This document shows positions 16,607-26,187 of a stretch of 64,000 nt of DNA, one piece after another; the stretch's first letter is position 1; each line of letters begins with the position of its first letter. A model generated the notes under the pieces. That model saw only the letters and a list, made by a program, of their open reading frames with translations. It searched no databases and had not been told where the DNA came from. Source of the DNA: Pleodorina starrii (lineage: Eukaryota > Chlorophyta > Chlorophyceae > Chlamydomonadales > Volvocaceae); contig BRXU01000063.1 of NCBI GenBank assembly GCA_030267565.1, forward strand, positions 1 through 64,000, in the 5' to 3' direction. The translations under genes were made by a program, and so were the position numbers.

Positions 16607-16654
16607 GCCGGCCCCGGCCGCACCTCCCGGCGCGGACGGGCCGGGCGGGCACGT

Positions 16655-17083
16655 TCAGCCGAGGTGCACGGTCCCGTCGTCGTCGATCCGCCACCCCGGG
16701 TTGTACGCGATCTCCCACACCACGCCGTTGGGATCGGCGACGTGCGCGTGGAAGATGCCCCCGAAGGCGCCCGGCCGCGGGCTCGTGAGCACGGTCCCGC
16801 CCGCGGCGCTCATCGCGTCGACGCTCGCGCGCACCGCGGCCTCGCCGTCCACGTTGTGCGCGAGCGTCACGCCCTGCGCCGGGGTGGCCGATGGGAGGCC
16901 CAGGTCCTCGGCGAACTTCCCGGCGTCGAAGAGACCCAGGACCGTCCCCGGGGCGATCTGGAAGAAGAGGATCTCGCCCGGGACGTCGAGCAGCGGCTCC
17001 CAGCCGAGACCCCGCGCGTAGAACTCGCGGGCGGCGTCGAGGTCCGGGGTGGACAGGGTGAGGAAGTGCACGCGAGGATCCAC
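16655..17083 (-). CDS. VOC-family (glyoxalase/bleomycin-resistance fold) protein
   Basis: 142 residues with two beta-alpha-beta-beta-beta modules. The first opens [24 protein letters not shown]. The second ends with [19 protein letters not shown], the common VOC closing motif with a metal-ligand Glu. The start is GTG 17083 with GAAGGACC upstream. It faces away from the phosphatidyltransferase at 17414. Role unknown; the family includes dioxygenases, isomerases and drug-binding proteins. Confidence 0.82.
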   Translation of the reverse strand: MDPRVHFLTLSTPDLDAAREFYARGLGWEPLLDVPGEILFFQIAPGTVLGLFDAGKFAEDLGLPSATPAQGVTLAHNVDGEAAVRASVDAMSAAGGTVLTSPRPGAFGGIFHAHVADPNGVVWEIAYNPGWRIDDDGTVHLG

Positions 17084-17413
17084 AGCGGTCCTTCGGTCGG
17101 GCCCGGCCCCGGTGAGCGGGACGGACGGGGTGGCGCGCCCGGCGTCGGGCCGAGGACGCGCACCGGGTCGGAGCTCACCGGGCGAGGGTGCACAGGGTGC
17201 GCCGGCGGAGCCGTTGCGGGCGCACCGGCGACCGGCGACGAGGCTCCCGCCCCATTCTGCCCGGGCGGCCCGTGTGCGGCCAGGGACCGTGCCGGCCCTC
17301 GCGCCGGGCGGCGTCATTTCCCGGGCCGCCCGGCGCCGACCAGATAGTCTCGAGGGCAGCACCGACGGGCGCGGACCGTTCGCCCGGGAGCGCCGGAGGA
17401 CGGGACGAGGCAC
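17084..17413. other. 330-bp divergent intergenic region
   Basis: No gene with good coding character is seen. A candidate -10 for the downstream phosphatidyltransferase is GATAGT at about 17342-17347. The rest is GC-rich without strong repeats. Confidence 0.4.
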
Positions 17414-18022
17414 ATGGCACAGCAGCACCAGGACGCGGTCGAGCCGGCGGAGTCGCCGTACTACGACCGGGTGCTCACGGTGCCCAACGTGGTCTCGGTG
17501 GTGCGGTTCGCGCTCATCGTCCCGGCCGTTCTGGCCGTCCTCGACATCGACGAGCGGCCGGTGCGCGCGCTGGTCCTCGTCGCCCTCTTCTCCCTGACGG
17601 ACTGGGTCGACGGCGCCCTGGCCCGGGCGCTCCGGCAGCGCAGCCGGGTCGGGGAGGTCATGGACCCCATCGCCGACCGGCTGGGGACCGTGGCGATCGC
17701 CGTGGCCGCGAGCATCGTCGGGCTGTTCCCCTGGTGGGTGCTGATCGTCATCGCGGTCGTCGACGTCGTGGTGGGGATCGCCACCCTGGTCCGGCGGTCC
17801 CTCGGCACCCTGCGGGTCACGACGGTCGGCAAGGCGAAGACCGCCCTGCTCATGGTGGGGACCGTGCTCGTCCTGGCGGGGCCCGCCTGGTCCACCCCCG
17901 AGGTGACGGACGTCGGCCGGGTCATGGTCCAGGTGGCGGCCGTCCTGCACGTCCTGGCGGGCGTGCAGTACTTCCGCCAGGCCCTCCGAGGTCAGGCCGA
18001 CGCCGGCGGCACGGCGAGGTAG
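17414..18022 (+). CDS. CDP-alcohol phosphatidyltransferase (PgsA-like)
   Basis: Integral membrane enzyme that transfers a phosphatidyl group from CDP-diacylglycerol to an alcohol. The complete signature D-x2-D-G-x2-A-R-x8-G-x3-D-x3-D is visible in [18 protein letters not shown] followed by EVMDPIAD, at about residues 58-83. The 202 residues have about five or six helices. The acceptor (glycerol-3-phosphate, inositol phosphate or other) cannot be set from the motif. The last 31 bases overlap the convergent ppgK end. ATG 17414 follows GGACGAGGCAC. Confidence 0.88.
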   Translation: MAQQHQDAVEPAESPYYDRVLTVPNVVSVVRFALIVPAVLAVLDIDERPVRALVLVALFSLTDWVDGALARALRQRSRVGEVMDPIADRLGTVAIAVAASIVGLFPWWVLIVIAVVDVVVGIATLVRRSLGTLRVTTVGKAKTALLMVGTVLVLAGPAWSTPEVTDVGRVMVQVAAVLHVLAGVQYFRQALRGQADAGGTAR

Positions 18023-18828
18023 GCGTGCCGGGCGGCGCCGATGATGCCCGCCGCGTTGCGCAGCTCGGCCGGGACGACGAGCGTGTCCAGGTGCAGACGG
18101 GGCAGGAAGTCCTCGTGCCGGGCGGAGATCCCGCCGCCGACCACGATCAGGTCCGGTGAGAAGAGGAACTCCAGGTGCGCGAAGTACTGCTGGAGACGCT
18201 CGGCGTAGTCCGGCCAGTCCAGTCCCTCCCGCTCCCGGGCCACCGCCGAGGCCCGCACCTCGGCGTCGACCCCGCCGAGCTCCAGGTGGCCCAGTTCGAC
18301 GTTGGGCACGAGCTTCCCGTCCACGAACAGCGCCGAGCCGATGCCGGTGCCCAGGGTGATGACCAGGACGGTGCCGGTGGTCCCGCGCCCGGCGCCGTAG
18401 CGGAGCTCGGCCAGGCCCGCGGCGTCGGCGTCGTTGAGGACGTGGACGGTGCGTCCCAGCCGCTCCGTGAGGAACCGGTGGACGTCCAGGCCGATCCACG
18501 CGTCGTCGATGTTCGCGGCGGAGCGGGCCACGCCGTGGCGGATGATCGCGGGGAGCGCCACTCCCACGCTGGCCTCCGGGTGCGGGGCCTGGGGGCTCGC
18601 GGCGAGCTCCTGCACGATGAGCACGAGCTGCTCCGCCAGGGCATCCGGCGTGGCGGGGACGGGGGTGGGGCGCTGGAGGACCGGAGTGGTCAGCTCGCCG
18701 TCGGCCATGTCCACGGCCGCGTACTTGATCAGGGTGCCGCCGACGTCCACCCCGATGTGGTGCCGGTGCAGGGTCGACCAGCCGGTCGGCGCGGGGGCTG
18801 GGACGGGGCGGGGCGAGAGATGGGCCAT
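17992..18828 (-). CDS. ppgK: Polyphosphate glucokinase (ROK family)
   Basis: Phosphorylates glucose with inorganic polyphosphate and/or ATP; characteristic of actinobacteria. The phosphate loop is [16 protein letters not shown]. The ROK/actin-fold blocks [18 protein letters not shown] and [22 protein letters not shown], and the sugar-binding [10 protein letters not shown], are all present. The C-terminal [13 protein letters not shown] closes the fold. The N terminus [14 protein letters not shown] is proline-rich and probably disordered. 278 residues, start ATG 18828. The absence of the CXCGXXGC zinc motif of other ROK proteins fits PpgK. Confidence 0.88.
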   Translation of the reverse strand: MAHLSPRPVPAPAPTGWSTLHRHHIGVDVGGTLIKYAAVDMADGELTTPVLQRPTPVPATPDALAEQLVLIVQELAASPQAPHPEASVGVALPAIIRHGVARSAANIDDAWIGLDVHRFLTERLGRTVHVLNDADAAGLAELRYGAGRGTTGTVLVITLGTGIGSALFVDGKLVPNVELGHLELGGVDAEVRASAVAREREGLDWPDYAERLQQYFAHLEFLFSPDLIVVGGGISARHEDFLPRLHLDTLVVPAELRNAAGIIGAARHAYLAVPPASA

Positions 18829-19037
18829 CCGACATCCTAGGGTCGAGGTGGGGGCACGGGGACGACGACGGGCGCGCTGCGTCCGGCTCGCTGCGCCCGA
18901 CCGGGTGCGGGCCGTCGTCGGGGCCGGCACCCCGGACCATTCTGCCACCGCGGCCGCCGGGGCCGTGGAGGTGGCGCCGCGCGCGAGGCACGGCTCGGGG
19001 GGCTCCGAGGAGGATCCGCCGCGGTGGAGGTGCCGGC

Positions 19038-19361
19038 TCAGGCGCGCGGCCAGAGGCCCGGCGCGCTGCCGCGGTCCTGCGGGCCGGCGTCGTCCCGGGA
19101 GCCCGCGTCGATCTCCCACGAGAACGGGACCCGGGCGACGGGCGCGTCCCGGACGAGTCCGTTGACCGCGCGGGCGAGCAGGTCGCGGTGGGCGGCCGGC
19201 AGCCTCAGGCACCCGTGCAGGTACGCGTCGACCTCCAGCATCCCGGCCTCGCCGCCGAGCTGGAAGCAGTGCCACCAGACCCGGGCCGCGTCGAGACCGG
19301 CGCGCTCGACGGCGTGCCGGGCGAGGCGTGCCTGCACGGCTCCGATCCTGTCGTCGTCCAC
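19038..19361 (-). CDS. Hypothetical protein, about 107 residues
   Basis: The reading frame has real coding character: a balanced amphipathic composition with [23 protein letters not shown] and [17 protein letters not shown] recognise no family by name. The GTG at 19361 follows GAGGGGACC, a better site than that of the in-frame GTG at 19373. It is isolated: 209 bp separate it from the ppgK start and a long gap lies upstream. Confidence 0.62.
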   Translation of the reverse strand: MDDDRIGAVQARLARHAVERAGLDAARVWWHCFQLGGEAGMLEVDAYLHGCLRLPAAHRDLLARAVNGLVRDAPVARVPFSWEIDAGSRDDAGPQDRGSAPGLWPRA

Positions 19362-19633
19362 GGTCCCCCTCACTGCGGTGCGTCGCTCCGAGGACGGTCC
19401 CGGACCGGGCGCGACGCTGCGCAGCGGTCCGGGACCGTCCGTGGCGGCGCGGTGGCGCCGCCGCCCCCATCATGGTTCCGGGTGGGCCCTCGGGGCACCA
19501 CACGGAGCCCGGGTGCGTGCGTTTTCCGGACCGTCGGTGCTTCCTCCGGACGCCCGGGGCCGGACGGCACCACCGACGGGGCCGGGCGGAGCGGGGTGCG
19601 GGGGTGCCGGCGGACGAGGCCGGCACACAGAAG

Positions 19634-19668
19634 GGGAGCGGGGCGGCCCCCCAGCCGGCCCCGCTCCC
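19634..19668. terminator. Hairpin, 11-bp perfect stem
   Basis: Arms GGGAGCGGGGC (19634-19644) and GCCCCGCTCCC (19658-19668) with a 13-base loop. It is about 270 bp past the sulP stop on the minus strand, so it may end sulP read-through or an unannotated small transcript. Confidence 0.5.
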
Positions 19669-19834
19669 TGCTGCTCCCGCGCCGGGACCCGATGCGGGTG
19701 ACGCCCCCGGAGTCCGGAGGCGGCGCGCTGTCGGTCGACGGTGCGGGAGCCGGGGGATGATCCTTGGCGGACCACAGAATCCCCTGGTGAGAAGCAACGA
19801 TGCTCCATCCCACGGCGTACGGCAAGACCCGTCG

Positions 19835-19850
19835 TGTGACCCAGTTCACA
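19835..19850. promoter_or_regulatory. CRP/GlxR-like operator TGTGA-N6-TCACA
   Basis: TGTGACCCAGTTCACA matches both half sites of the cAMP-receptor/GlxR consensus exactly. It is 88 bp past the sulP stop and about 470 bp upstream of the 19361 gene, so its target is not clear. Confidence 0.55.
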
Positions 19851-19937
19851 TGCAGACACAAAGGGTTGTGATCGCAAATGCATGGGTCGGCAGAGTGCGC
19901 CGGGGGGTGGTGCCGCGGCTCGGCCCCTCGGGTCGGG

Positions 19938-21461
19938 TCAGTGCTCGGAGTTGAGCATTCCGCCCAGGCGCACGCGCATCCGGCGGCTGGCCTGGTTCAG
20001 TCCGATGATCGCCACGTCCTTGCCGTAGTGGGCGTACTTGTCGGTCACGGAGTCGAGGGCGGCCACGGTGGAGGCGTCCCAGAGGTGGGAGTCGGAGAAG
20101 TCGATGACGATCTGCTGCGGGTCCCCGGCGTAGTCGAACATCGTGTACAGGTCGTTGGAGGAGGCGAAGAACAGCTCACCGTGCACGGTGTAGACCGCCG
20201 TCTCCCGGCCGTCCCGCGGCTCGAGCGCACGGTCGACGGTGACGAAGTGGGCCACCCGGCGGGCGAAGGCGACCATCGCCACGAGCACCCCCACGATCAC
20301 GCCGAGGGCGAGGTTGTGCGTCCACACGGTCACGGCCACGGTGGAGAGCATCACCAGGGTCTCCGGGAGGGGCATCCGTGCCAGGGTCGCGGGGCGGACC
20401 GAGTGCCAGTCGAACGTCGCCCAGGACACGAAGATCATGATGGCCACCAGGGCGGCCATCGGGATGACCGCCACGACCTCGCCGAGGGTCACGACGAGGA
20501 GCTGCAGGAAGATCCCGGCCAGGAAGGTGGAGATGCGGGTGCGGGCCCCGGAGGCGCGCACGTTGATCATCGTCTGGCCGATCATCGCGCACCCGCCCAT
20601 CCCGCCGAAGAAGCCGGTCACGATGTTGGCCGCGCCCTGCGCCCAGGACTCGCGGGTCTTGTTCGAGCGCGTGTCGGTGATGTCGTCGACGAGCTTCGCC
20701 GTCATCAGCGACTCGAGCAGGCCCACCAGCGCCATGGTCAGGGCGAACGGGGCGATGATCCGGAAGGTCTCCAGGTCCAGCGGGACGTCGGGGAAGAACA
20801 GCGACGGCAGGGACTCGGGCAGCTCGCCCTTGTCGCCGACGCTCGGCACGTCCATGCCCATCGGCACCACGATCGCGGTGATCACCACGATGGCCACCAG
20901 CGGGGCGGGGACCACTCCGGTCAGCCGGGGGAACAGGAACACGATGGCCAGGCCCAGGGCCGTGAGCGGGTAGACGGCCCAGGGCACCCCGATCAGCTCG
21001 GGGACCTGGGAGCTGAAGATCAGGATGGCCAGGGCGTTGACGAAGCCCACCATGACCGAGCGCGGGATGAAGCGCATCAGCCGTGCCGCGCCGATCAGGG
21101 CCAGGACCACCTGGAAGACCCCGGCCAGGATCACCGCGGCGATGAAGTGGTCGATGCCGTGGGAGGCCACCAGCGGGGCGATCACCAGGGCCACCGCGCC
21201 GGTGGCCGCGGAGATCATCGCGGGGCGGCCGCCCAGCACGGCCGTGGTCACGGCCATGGTGAAGGACGCGAACAGGCCCAGGCGGGGATCCACCCCGGCG
21301 ATGATCGAGAAGGCGATCGCCTCCGGGATGAGGGCCAGGGCCACCACGAGCCCGGCCAGGACCTCGGTCTTGAGGTGACGGGGGGACCGGAGGGTCAGGC
21401 GCACCGACTGGCGCTGCTCGGGCGTGAGGTCGGCCGCGGGGCCGGCTGTCGTGGTGGCCAA
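19938..21461 (-). CDS. SulP-family anion transporter with STAS domain
   Basis: Inner-membrane SulP (SLC26-like) carrier of 507 residues, probably for sulfate or bicarbonate. Residues about 1-400 make the transmembrane domain, opening with the family motif GLVVALALIPEAIAFSIIAG and containing GFFGGMGGCAMIGQT. A cytoplasmic STAS domain of about 100 residues follows (VYTVHGELFFASSNDLY, IVIDFSDSHLWDASTVAALD). The start is TTG 21461 with GGAG just upstream. No partner gene such as a carbonic anhydrase is adjacent. The anion is unknown. Confidence 0.9.
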   Translation of the reverse strand: MATTTAGPAADLTPEQRQSVRLTLRSPRHLKTEVLAGLVVALALIPEAIAFSIIAGVDPRLGLFASFTMAVTTAVLGGRPAMISAATGAVALVIAPLVASHGIDHFIAAVILAGVFQVVLALIGAARLMRFIPRSVMVGFVNALAILIFSSQVPELIGVPWAVYPLTALGLAIVFLFPRLTGVVPAPLVAIVVITAIVVPMGMDVPSVGDKGELPESLPSLFFPDVPLDLETFRIIAPFALTMALVGLLESLMTAKLVDDITDTRSNKTRESWAQGAANIVTGFFGGMGGCAMIGQTMINVRASGARTRISTFLAGIFLQLLVVTLGEVVAVIPMAALVAIMIFVSWATFDWHSVRPATLARMPLPETLVMLSTVAVTVWTHNLALGVIVGVLVAMVAFARRVAHFVTVDRALEPRDGRETAVYTVHGELFFASSNDLYTMFDYAGDPQQIVIDFSDSHLWDASTVAALDSVTDKYAHYGKDVAIIGLNQASRRMRVRLGGMLNSEH

Positions 21462-21665
21462 GGAGGCTCCGTTCGCAGGGAGGAGGGCGGGGGGAGGGCT
21501 GGGCGGAAGGGCTGGGGTCGTCCCGGGTGCTGCGCATGCGGGTGGACACGGCGTTGCGCGGGCGGTGCAGCGTCCGGGTGCGGAGGCGCTCCGGCGGGGA
21601 CCGCGTCGTCACTCTATCCTAACGTGAGGGTAGGGTCCTCGGCCGCGGGGCGGGGGAGAGGTGGC

Positions 21666-23776
21666 TCACGTCCGGTCGAGGGCGGCCAGCAGGCGCTCCT
21701 CGACGTCGGGCACCAGCGTCTCGCCGTAGCTGGAGGTGACGTGGTCGAGGTCGCGGTAGACCATGATGTTGCCGACCACCCCGGGGCAGGTGGTCCCGGT
21801 GCACAGCCGGTCGGTGAGGTCGATGCTGTGCAGGTCCTCGTGCCGGGCGGCCAACGCCTCCAGCGGGTTGACGGGGAGCAGCGACTCGGAGCGGGGGACG
21901 TTGCAGCGGTCGCGGTCGGGCCCGTAGGTCTCCACGCACTCGAACATGTCGTAGGGGAAGCGCGGGTTGTCGCGGAAGGCCAGCACCGGGATGCCGGCGT
22001 CCAGGAAGGGCCGCACGCCGGCCTCGTAGCCCTCGACGAGCTTCTCGTGCGGGGCCTCGGGCAGGCTGAGGGTGCCGATGGTCACCACCGCGTCGGGCTC
22101 GGCCTCCAGGGCCGCCTCCCGGGCCGCGGTGTTGAAGTCGTTGCACTCGGCCTGGTAGTTCTCCGACTCGCTCGTGTAGCGGCAGGCGTTGCGCAGATAG
22201 GAGACCACCGTCCAGCCCTGGGCGTCGGCGACCCGGTGGATCGGTGTGAGCAGCTGCCGGGCGTGGGAGTCCCCGAGGACCACCAGGGTCAGCCCGGGGT
22301 CGGTGCCGCGGGGATCGGTGCCACCGGCGGGGTCGGGGGTGATGATCCTGCACTCGCCCAGCTCGGCGATGCCCGCCGGGGTCCGCTCGGGGGGACAGAG
22401 GTCTCCGGTGTCGCCCCACTCCTGGTCGCGCTCGTCCTCGGTGGGGATGATCGGCACGTCCGGGACCTCGCCGATGTCCTCGCGCAGCACCGCGGCGCCG
22501 GGGTAGTTCTGCGCGGTGCGCTCCACCCCGGCGGTGGGGTCGCGCAGCACCGTGTACTGGTGAGCGCCGGTGAGCGGTACCGCCACGAGCAGGGCGGTGG
22601 CGATCAGCCGGATCCCGCTGCGGGCCCGGATCCCGGGCAGGGCCCGCCAGCCGGTCAGCAGCAGCGCGGTGACCCGGGTGAGGACCACCGAGGCGGCCAG
22701 GATCCCGAGCCCGGCCGGCACCGGCACGGTGTCCCGGGCCGTGAGCAGCAGGTAGGTGATCAGCAAAGGCCAGTGCCACAGGTAGATCCCGTAGGCCCGG
22801 TCCCCGAACCACTGCAGCGGACGCGCCGACAGGAGCCGGGCAGCGCCGGTCCGGGCGTCGGGTGCCAGCGCACCGCCGAGCAGGATCGCCGCGGCCCCCA
22901 GGGTGGGGGCCAGGGCCACGGTGCCGGGGAAGCGGGTGTCGGAGCCGATGAGGAGGGGGGGGCGAGGATCGCGGCCAGCCCGGCCCAGCCCAGGACCACC
23001 CCGGTCACCCGGTCCGCGGCGCTCCGGCGCCGGGAGGCCGTCCCCGCGGCGCCGGAGCCGGCCAGGGCCAGGGCTGCCATCGAGCCCAGGGCGAACTCCC
23101 ACAGCCGGGTCAGGGTGCTGAAGTAGGCCGCCTCGGGCCCGGCCGCGGTGGCCACCACCGACCAGGCCAGCGAGCCGGCGAACACGGCGGCGAACACGAC
23201 CCAGGCCACAGGGCGGAACCCGATCCCGGCCCGCCGGGCCGTCACGGCGGTCCCGGCCAGCAGCAGCGGCCACACCAGGAACACCTGGCCCTGCACCGAC
23301 AGCGACCACATGTGCTGCAGCGGGGTCGTGGCCACGGAGTTGCCGGCGTAGTAGTCCACGGCCTGATCGGCCAGCACCCAGTTCACGACGTAGAACAGCG
23401 ACCCCCAGGCCTGGGCCAGCAGCTCGGCCCACCGGCTGGGCGGGAACCAGAGGAACACCGCGGCGAGCACGGCCAGCAGCAGCACCGCCACCGGGCCCAG
23501 CAGCCGGGCGAAGGTCCGGGCCCAGTAGGCCGGCAGTGCCAGGGGCCGGCCGTGCTCGGTCCGGCGGGCGAAGGAGCCGGTGAGCAGGAACGCGGAGAGC
23601 ACGAAGAACACGTCCACCCCGCCGGAAACCTTCTCGGTCCACACGTGGAAGACCACCACCAGCAGCACGGCCACCCCGCGCAGACCCTGCAGATCCGGGC
23701 GGTGAGCGGTCCGCGGGGACGGGCTGCGGAGGGCCACCACGGGCTCGGCGGCGCAGCTCGTCGAGCGCTCGGTCAT
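21666..23776 (-). pseudogene. Acyltransferase-3/SGNH O-acetyltransferase, frameshifted at a G8 tract
   Basis: OafA-like membrane O-acyltransferase that would acetylate a cell-surface glycan. The N-terminal Acyl_transf_3 domain starts at ATG 23776 with LQGLRGVAVLLVVVFHVW and DVFFVLSAFLLTGSF. The C-terminal SGNH domain carries LVVLGDSHARQLL. The two halves are in different frames that meet at the G8 run 22955-22962 (C8 on the coding strand); one more base would join them. The N-terminal frame ends near 22760, after the transmembrane part. This may be slippage-driven on/off switching or a sequence error. The gene overlaps the merR stop by ATGA. Confidence 0.82.
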
Positions 23777-24114
23777 CGCCGGAGCCGCTGCTCCAGCATC
23801 GCGATGAACTCGTCCGCCTGGGCCAGCTTCCTGGCCAGCCGGTCCCGCTCGGGGTGGGCCCGCTCGAGGTAGTCGGCGAGCCGGGCCTCTGCGGGCTCGT
23901 CGGCGCCGAGCAGCTCGAGCAGCTCGGCCATCTCCTCCAGGGAGAAGCCGAGCGGCTTCATCCGCTTGATGTGGGTGAGCCGCTCCACGTCCCGCTCCGT
24001 GTAGACGCGGAACCCGCCCTCGGTGCGCGAGGCCGGCAGCAGGCCCACCTCGTCGTAGTGGCGGATGGTGCGCAGGGACAGCTCGGTCCGATCGGCGAGC
24101 TCGCCGATCTGCAT
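23773..24114 (-). CDS. MerR-family transcriptional regulator
   Basis: 113 residues: winged helix at about 1-70 (MQIGELADRTELSLRTIRHY, then GFRVYTERDVERLTHIKRMK) and a C-terminal coiled coil (ARKLAQADEFIAMLEQRL). No cysteines are present, so it is unlikely to sense metals. ATG 24114 has GGAGG six bases upstream and is preferred over an ATG at 24141. It overlaps the acyltransferase start by four bases and so is co-transcribed with it, which suggests control of its own operon. Confidence 0.86.
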   Translation of the reverse strand: MQIGELADRTELSLRTIRHYDEVGLLPASRTEGGFRVYTERDVERLTHIKRMKPLGFSLEEMAELLELLGADEPAEARLADYLERAHPERDRLARKLAQADEFIAMLEQRLRR

Positions 24115-24226
24115 GGTGCCTCCGCGGACGCGCTGCGGCATCGAACGACCTCCAGGAATCAGGGGACCCCGAGTCTACCAACCGCCCGGTCCCGGCCCCG
24201 GGGCCGGGACCGGGCGGTCGTGCGGC

Positions 24227-25912
24227 TCAGGCGTCGACGACGACGACCGTCACCAGCGGGGCCCGCCGGTAGGCGCGCTCGAGGTGGCGGGAGACGGTCT
24301 CGGCGATGATCGACTCGAGCTTCTCCAGGTCGGCGACCTTGGACGTGGCCGGGCGCGCCAGGGCGTTCTTCACCTTGTCGGCGGCCCCGTCGAAGACGTG
24401 CTCGTCGTGGACGAAGCCCTTCGCCAGGAACTCCAGCGGCTCGGCGAGCGCGTTGGTGTCGGCGTCGACGATGGCCACGACCGTGACCACGCCGCCCTCC
24501 TGCAGCAGCCGGCGCTCCACCAGGGTCTCCTCGGTGACCTTGCCCACGGTGTGGCCGTCGACGTAGACCAGACCGGCCTCCACCTGCCCGGAGATCCGCG
24601 CCCGGCCGTCGACGAGGTCGATGACGGTGCCGTCCCGGCCGATCAGCACGTTCTCCGGGTCGACACCGGTGCGGACCGCCAGCTCGGCGTTGGCGTGCAG
24701 GTGCTTGGACTCCCCGTGCACGGGGAGCACGTGGGTGGGCTTGACGATGTTGTAGCAGTAGACCAGCTCCCCGGCCGAGGCGTGGCCGGAGACGTGGACC
24801 TTGGCGTTGCCCTTGTGCACGACCTTCACGCCGAGGTCGGTGAGCTTGTTGATGATCCCGTAGATCGCGTTCTCGTTGCCCGGGATCAGCGAGCTCGCCA
24901 TGAGCACCGTGTCCCCGGCGTTGAGCTGGATCTGGTGCGTCTCGTTGGCCATGCGCGAGAGCGCGGCCAGGGGCTCGCCCTGGGAGCCGGTGCACACCAG
25001 GGTGACCTTGGCGTCGGGCATGGACTGGAGCTTCTTGAAGTCGACCACCAGCCCGCGCGGGATCTTCAGGTAGCCCAGGTCCCGGGCGATGCCCATGTTC
25101 TTGACCATGGACCGGCCCACGAAGGCCACCTTGCGCCCGTGGGCGTGGGCGGCGTCGAGGACCTGCTGGATCCGGTGGACGTGAGAAGCGAAGCTGGAGA
25201 CGATGATCCGCTTCGGGGCGGTGGCGAAGACCTGGTTGATCGCCGGCGTCAGCTCCTGCTCGGAGGTGGTGAAACCGGGGACCTCGGCGTTGGTGGAGTC
25301 GGTGAGGAACAGGTCCACGCCCTCGTCGCCCAGGCGGGCGAAGTGGCGCAGGTCGGTGATCCGGTCGTCCAGCGGGAACTGGTCCATCCGGAAGTCCCCG
25401 GTGTGCAGCACCAGCCCGGCGTCCGTGCGGATGGCCACGGCCAGGCTGTCCGGGATCGAGTGGTTGACCGCGACGAACTCGCACTCGAACGGGCCCGCCC
25501 TGTGGGTGTCCCCGGCCTCGACGTGGACCGCCTTCGGGGTGATCCGGTGCTCCTTGAGCTTGGACGTGATGAACGCCAGGGTCAGCTCGGAGCCGATGAC
25601 CGGGATGTCCGGGCGCTCCTTGAGCAGGTACGGCACGCCCCCGATGTGGTCCTCGTGGCCGTGGGTGAGCACGATGCCGACGATGTCGCCCAACCGGTGC
25701 CGGATGGAGGTGAAGTCGGGCAGGATCACGTCGATGCCCGGCTGGTGCTCCTCGGGGAACAGCACGCCGCAGTCGACAACGAGCAGCTTGCCGGCGTGCT
25801 CGAAGACGGTCATGTTGCGTCCGATCTCGCCCAGACCGCCCAGCGGGGTGATCCGCAGGCCCCCGGAGGGCAACGGGGGCGGGGACTTGAGCTTGCGGGA
25901 GGAAATGGTCAA
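24227..25912 (-). CDS. rnj: Ribonuclease J
   Basis: Metallo-beta-lactamase/beta-CASP ribonuclease with 5'-3' exo- and endonuclease activity in mRNA decay and rRNA maturation. The zinc motif HxHxDH is in LTHGHEDHIGG; further ligands lie in LHTGDFR and FLTDSTNAE, and the beta-CASP domain includes VSSFASHVHRIQQV and GSQGEPLAALSRMA. The C-terminal VHVSGHASAGEL and the dimer domain complete a normal 561-residue chain. The start is a TTG at 25912 (MTISSRKLKS). No dapA, its usual actinobacterial neighbour, is next to it. Confidence 0.94.
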   Translation of the reverse strand: MTISSRKLKSPPPLPSGGLRITPLGGLGEIGRNMTVFEHAGKLLVVDCGVLFPEEHQPGIDVILPDFTSIRHRLGDIVGIVLTHGHEDHIGGVPYLLKERPDIPVIGSELTLAFITSKLKEHRITPKAVHVEAGDTHRAGPFECEFVAVNHSIPDSLAVAIRTDAGLVLHTGDFRMDQFPLDDRITDLRHFARLGDEGVDLFLTDSTNAEVPGFTTSEQELTPAINQVFATAPKRIIVSSFASHVHRIQQVLDAAHAHGRKVAFVGRSMVKNMGIARDLGYLKIPRGLVVDFKKLQSMPDAKVTLVCTGSQGEPLAALSRMANETHQIQLNAGDTVLMASSLIPGNENAIYGIINKLTDLGVKVVHKGNAKVHVSGHASAGELVYCYNIVKPTHVLPVHGESKHLHANAELAVRTGVDPENVLIGRDGTVIDLVDGRARISGQVEAGLVYVDGHTVGKVTEETLVERRLLQEGGVVTVVAIVDADTNALAEPLEFLAKGFVHDEHVFDGAADKVKNALARPATSKVADLEKLESIIAETVSRHLERAYRRAPLVTVVVVDA

Positions 25913-26187
25913 AGGATTCCGCTTTCATCGTGGGTTCAACGTGGGGTGGAGCAAGGTCGTGCGGGCGGCTCGCGTCGAGCCGGGGCCGCGTCCGGGACCT
26001 GACGGTCCCGAGAAGTCTGGGACAACTCTAACGTCGGGTCAGGGTCGCGGCGGACCGCCGGGCGGCGAGGACGGGGAACGGACCGCCCCGGCGAGGGCCC
26101 GCAGGAGGCGGTGACCGGTCGTCGGCCGGGCGGGAAGGGGCTCGGCGCGGGCCCTCCGCGCGCTCGCGGCGGGACAGCGGGAGGGTC

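Larger units (their letters stand above)
19362..19937. other. 576-bp region without a supported gene
   Basis: Open frames here are short or have antisense-like composition. Two structures stand out: a perfect 11-bp-stem hairpin at 19634-19668 and a CRP/GlxR-type palindrome at 19835-19850 inside an A/T-richer patch (about 19790-19885). A small RNA on the minus strand between them is possible. Confidence 0.45.

Noticed and set aside
19878..23126. A 1082-codon open frame on the + strand opposite sulP and the acyltransferase
   Set aside because: Composition (His/Gly/Asp/Arg-rich) is that of antisense to a GC-rich gene; both minus-strand genes show clear families.
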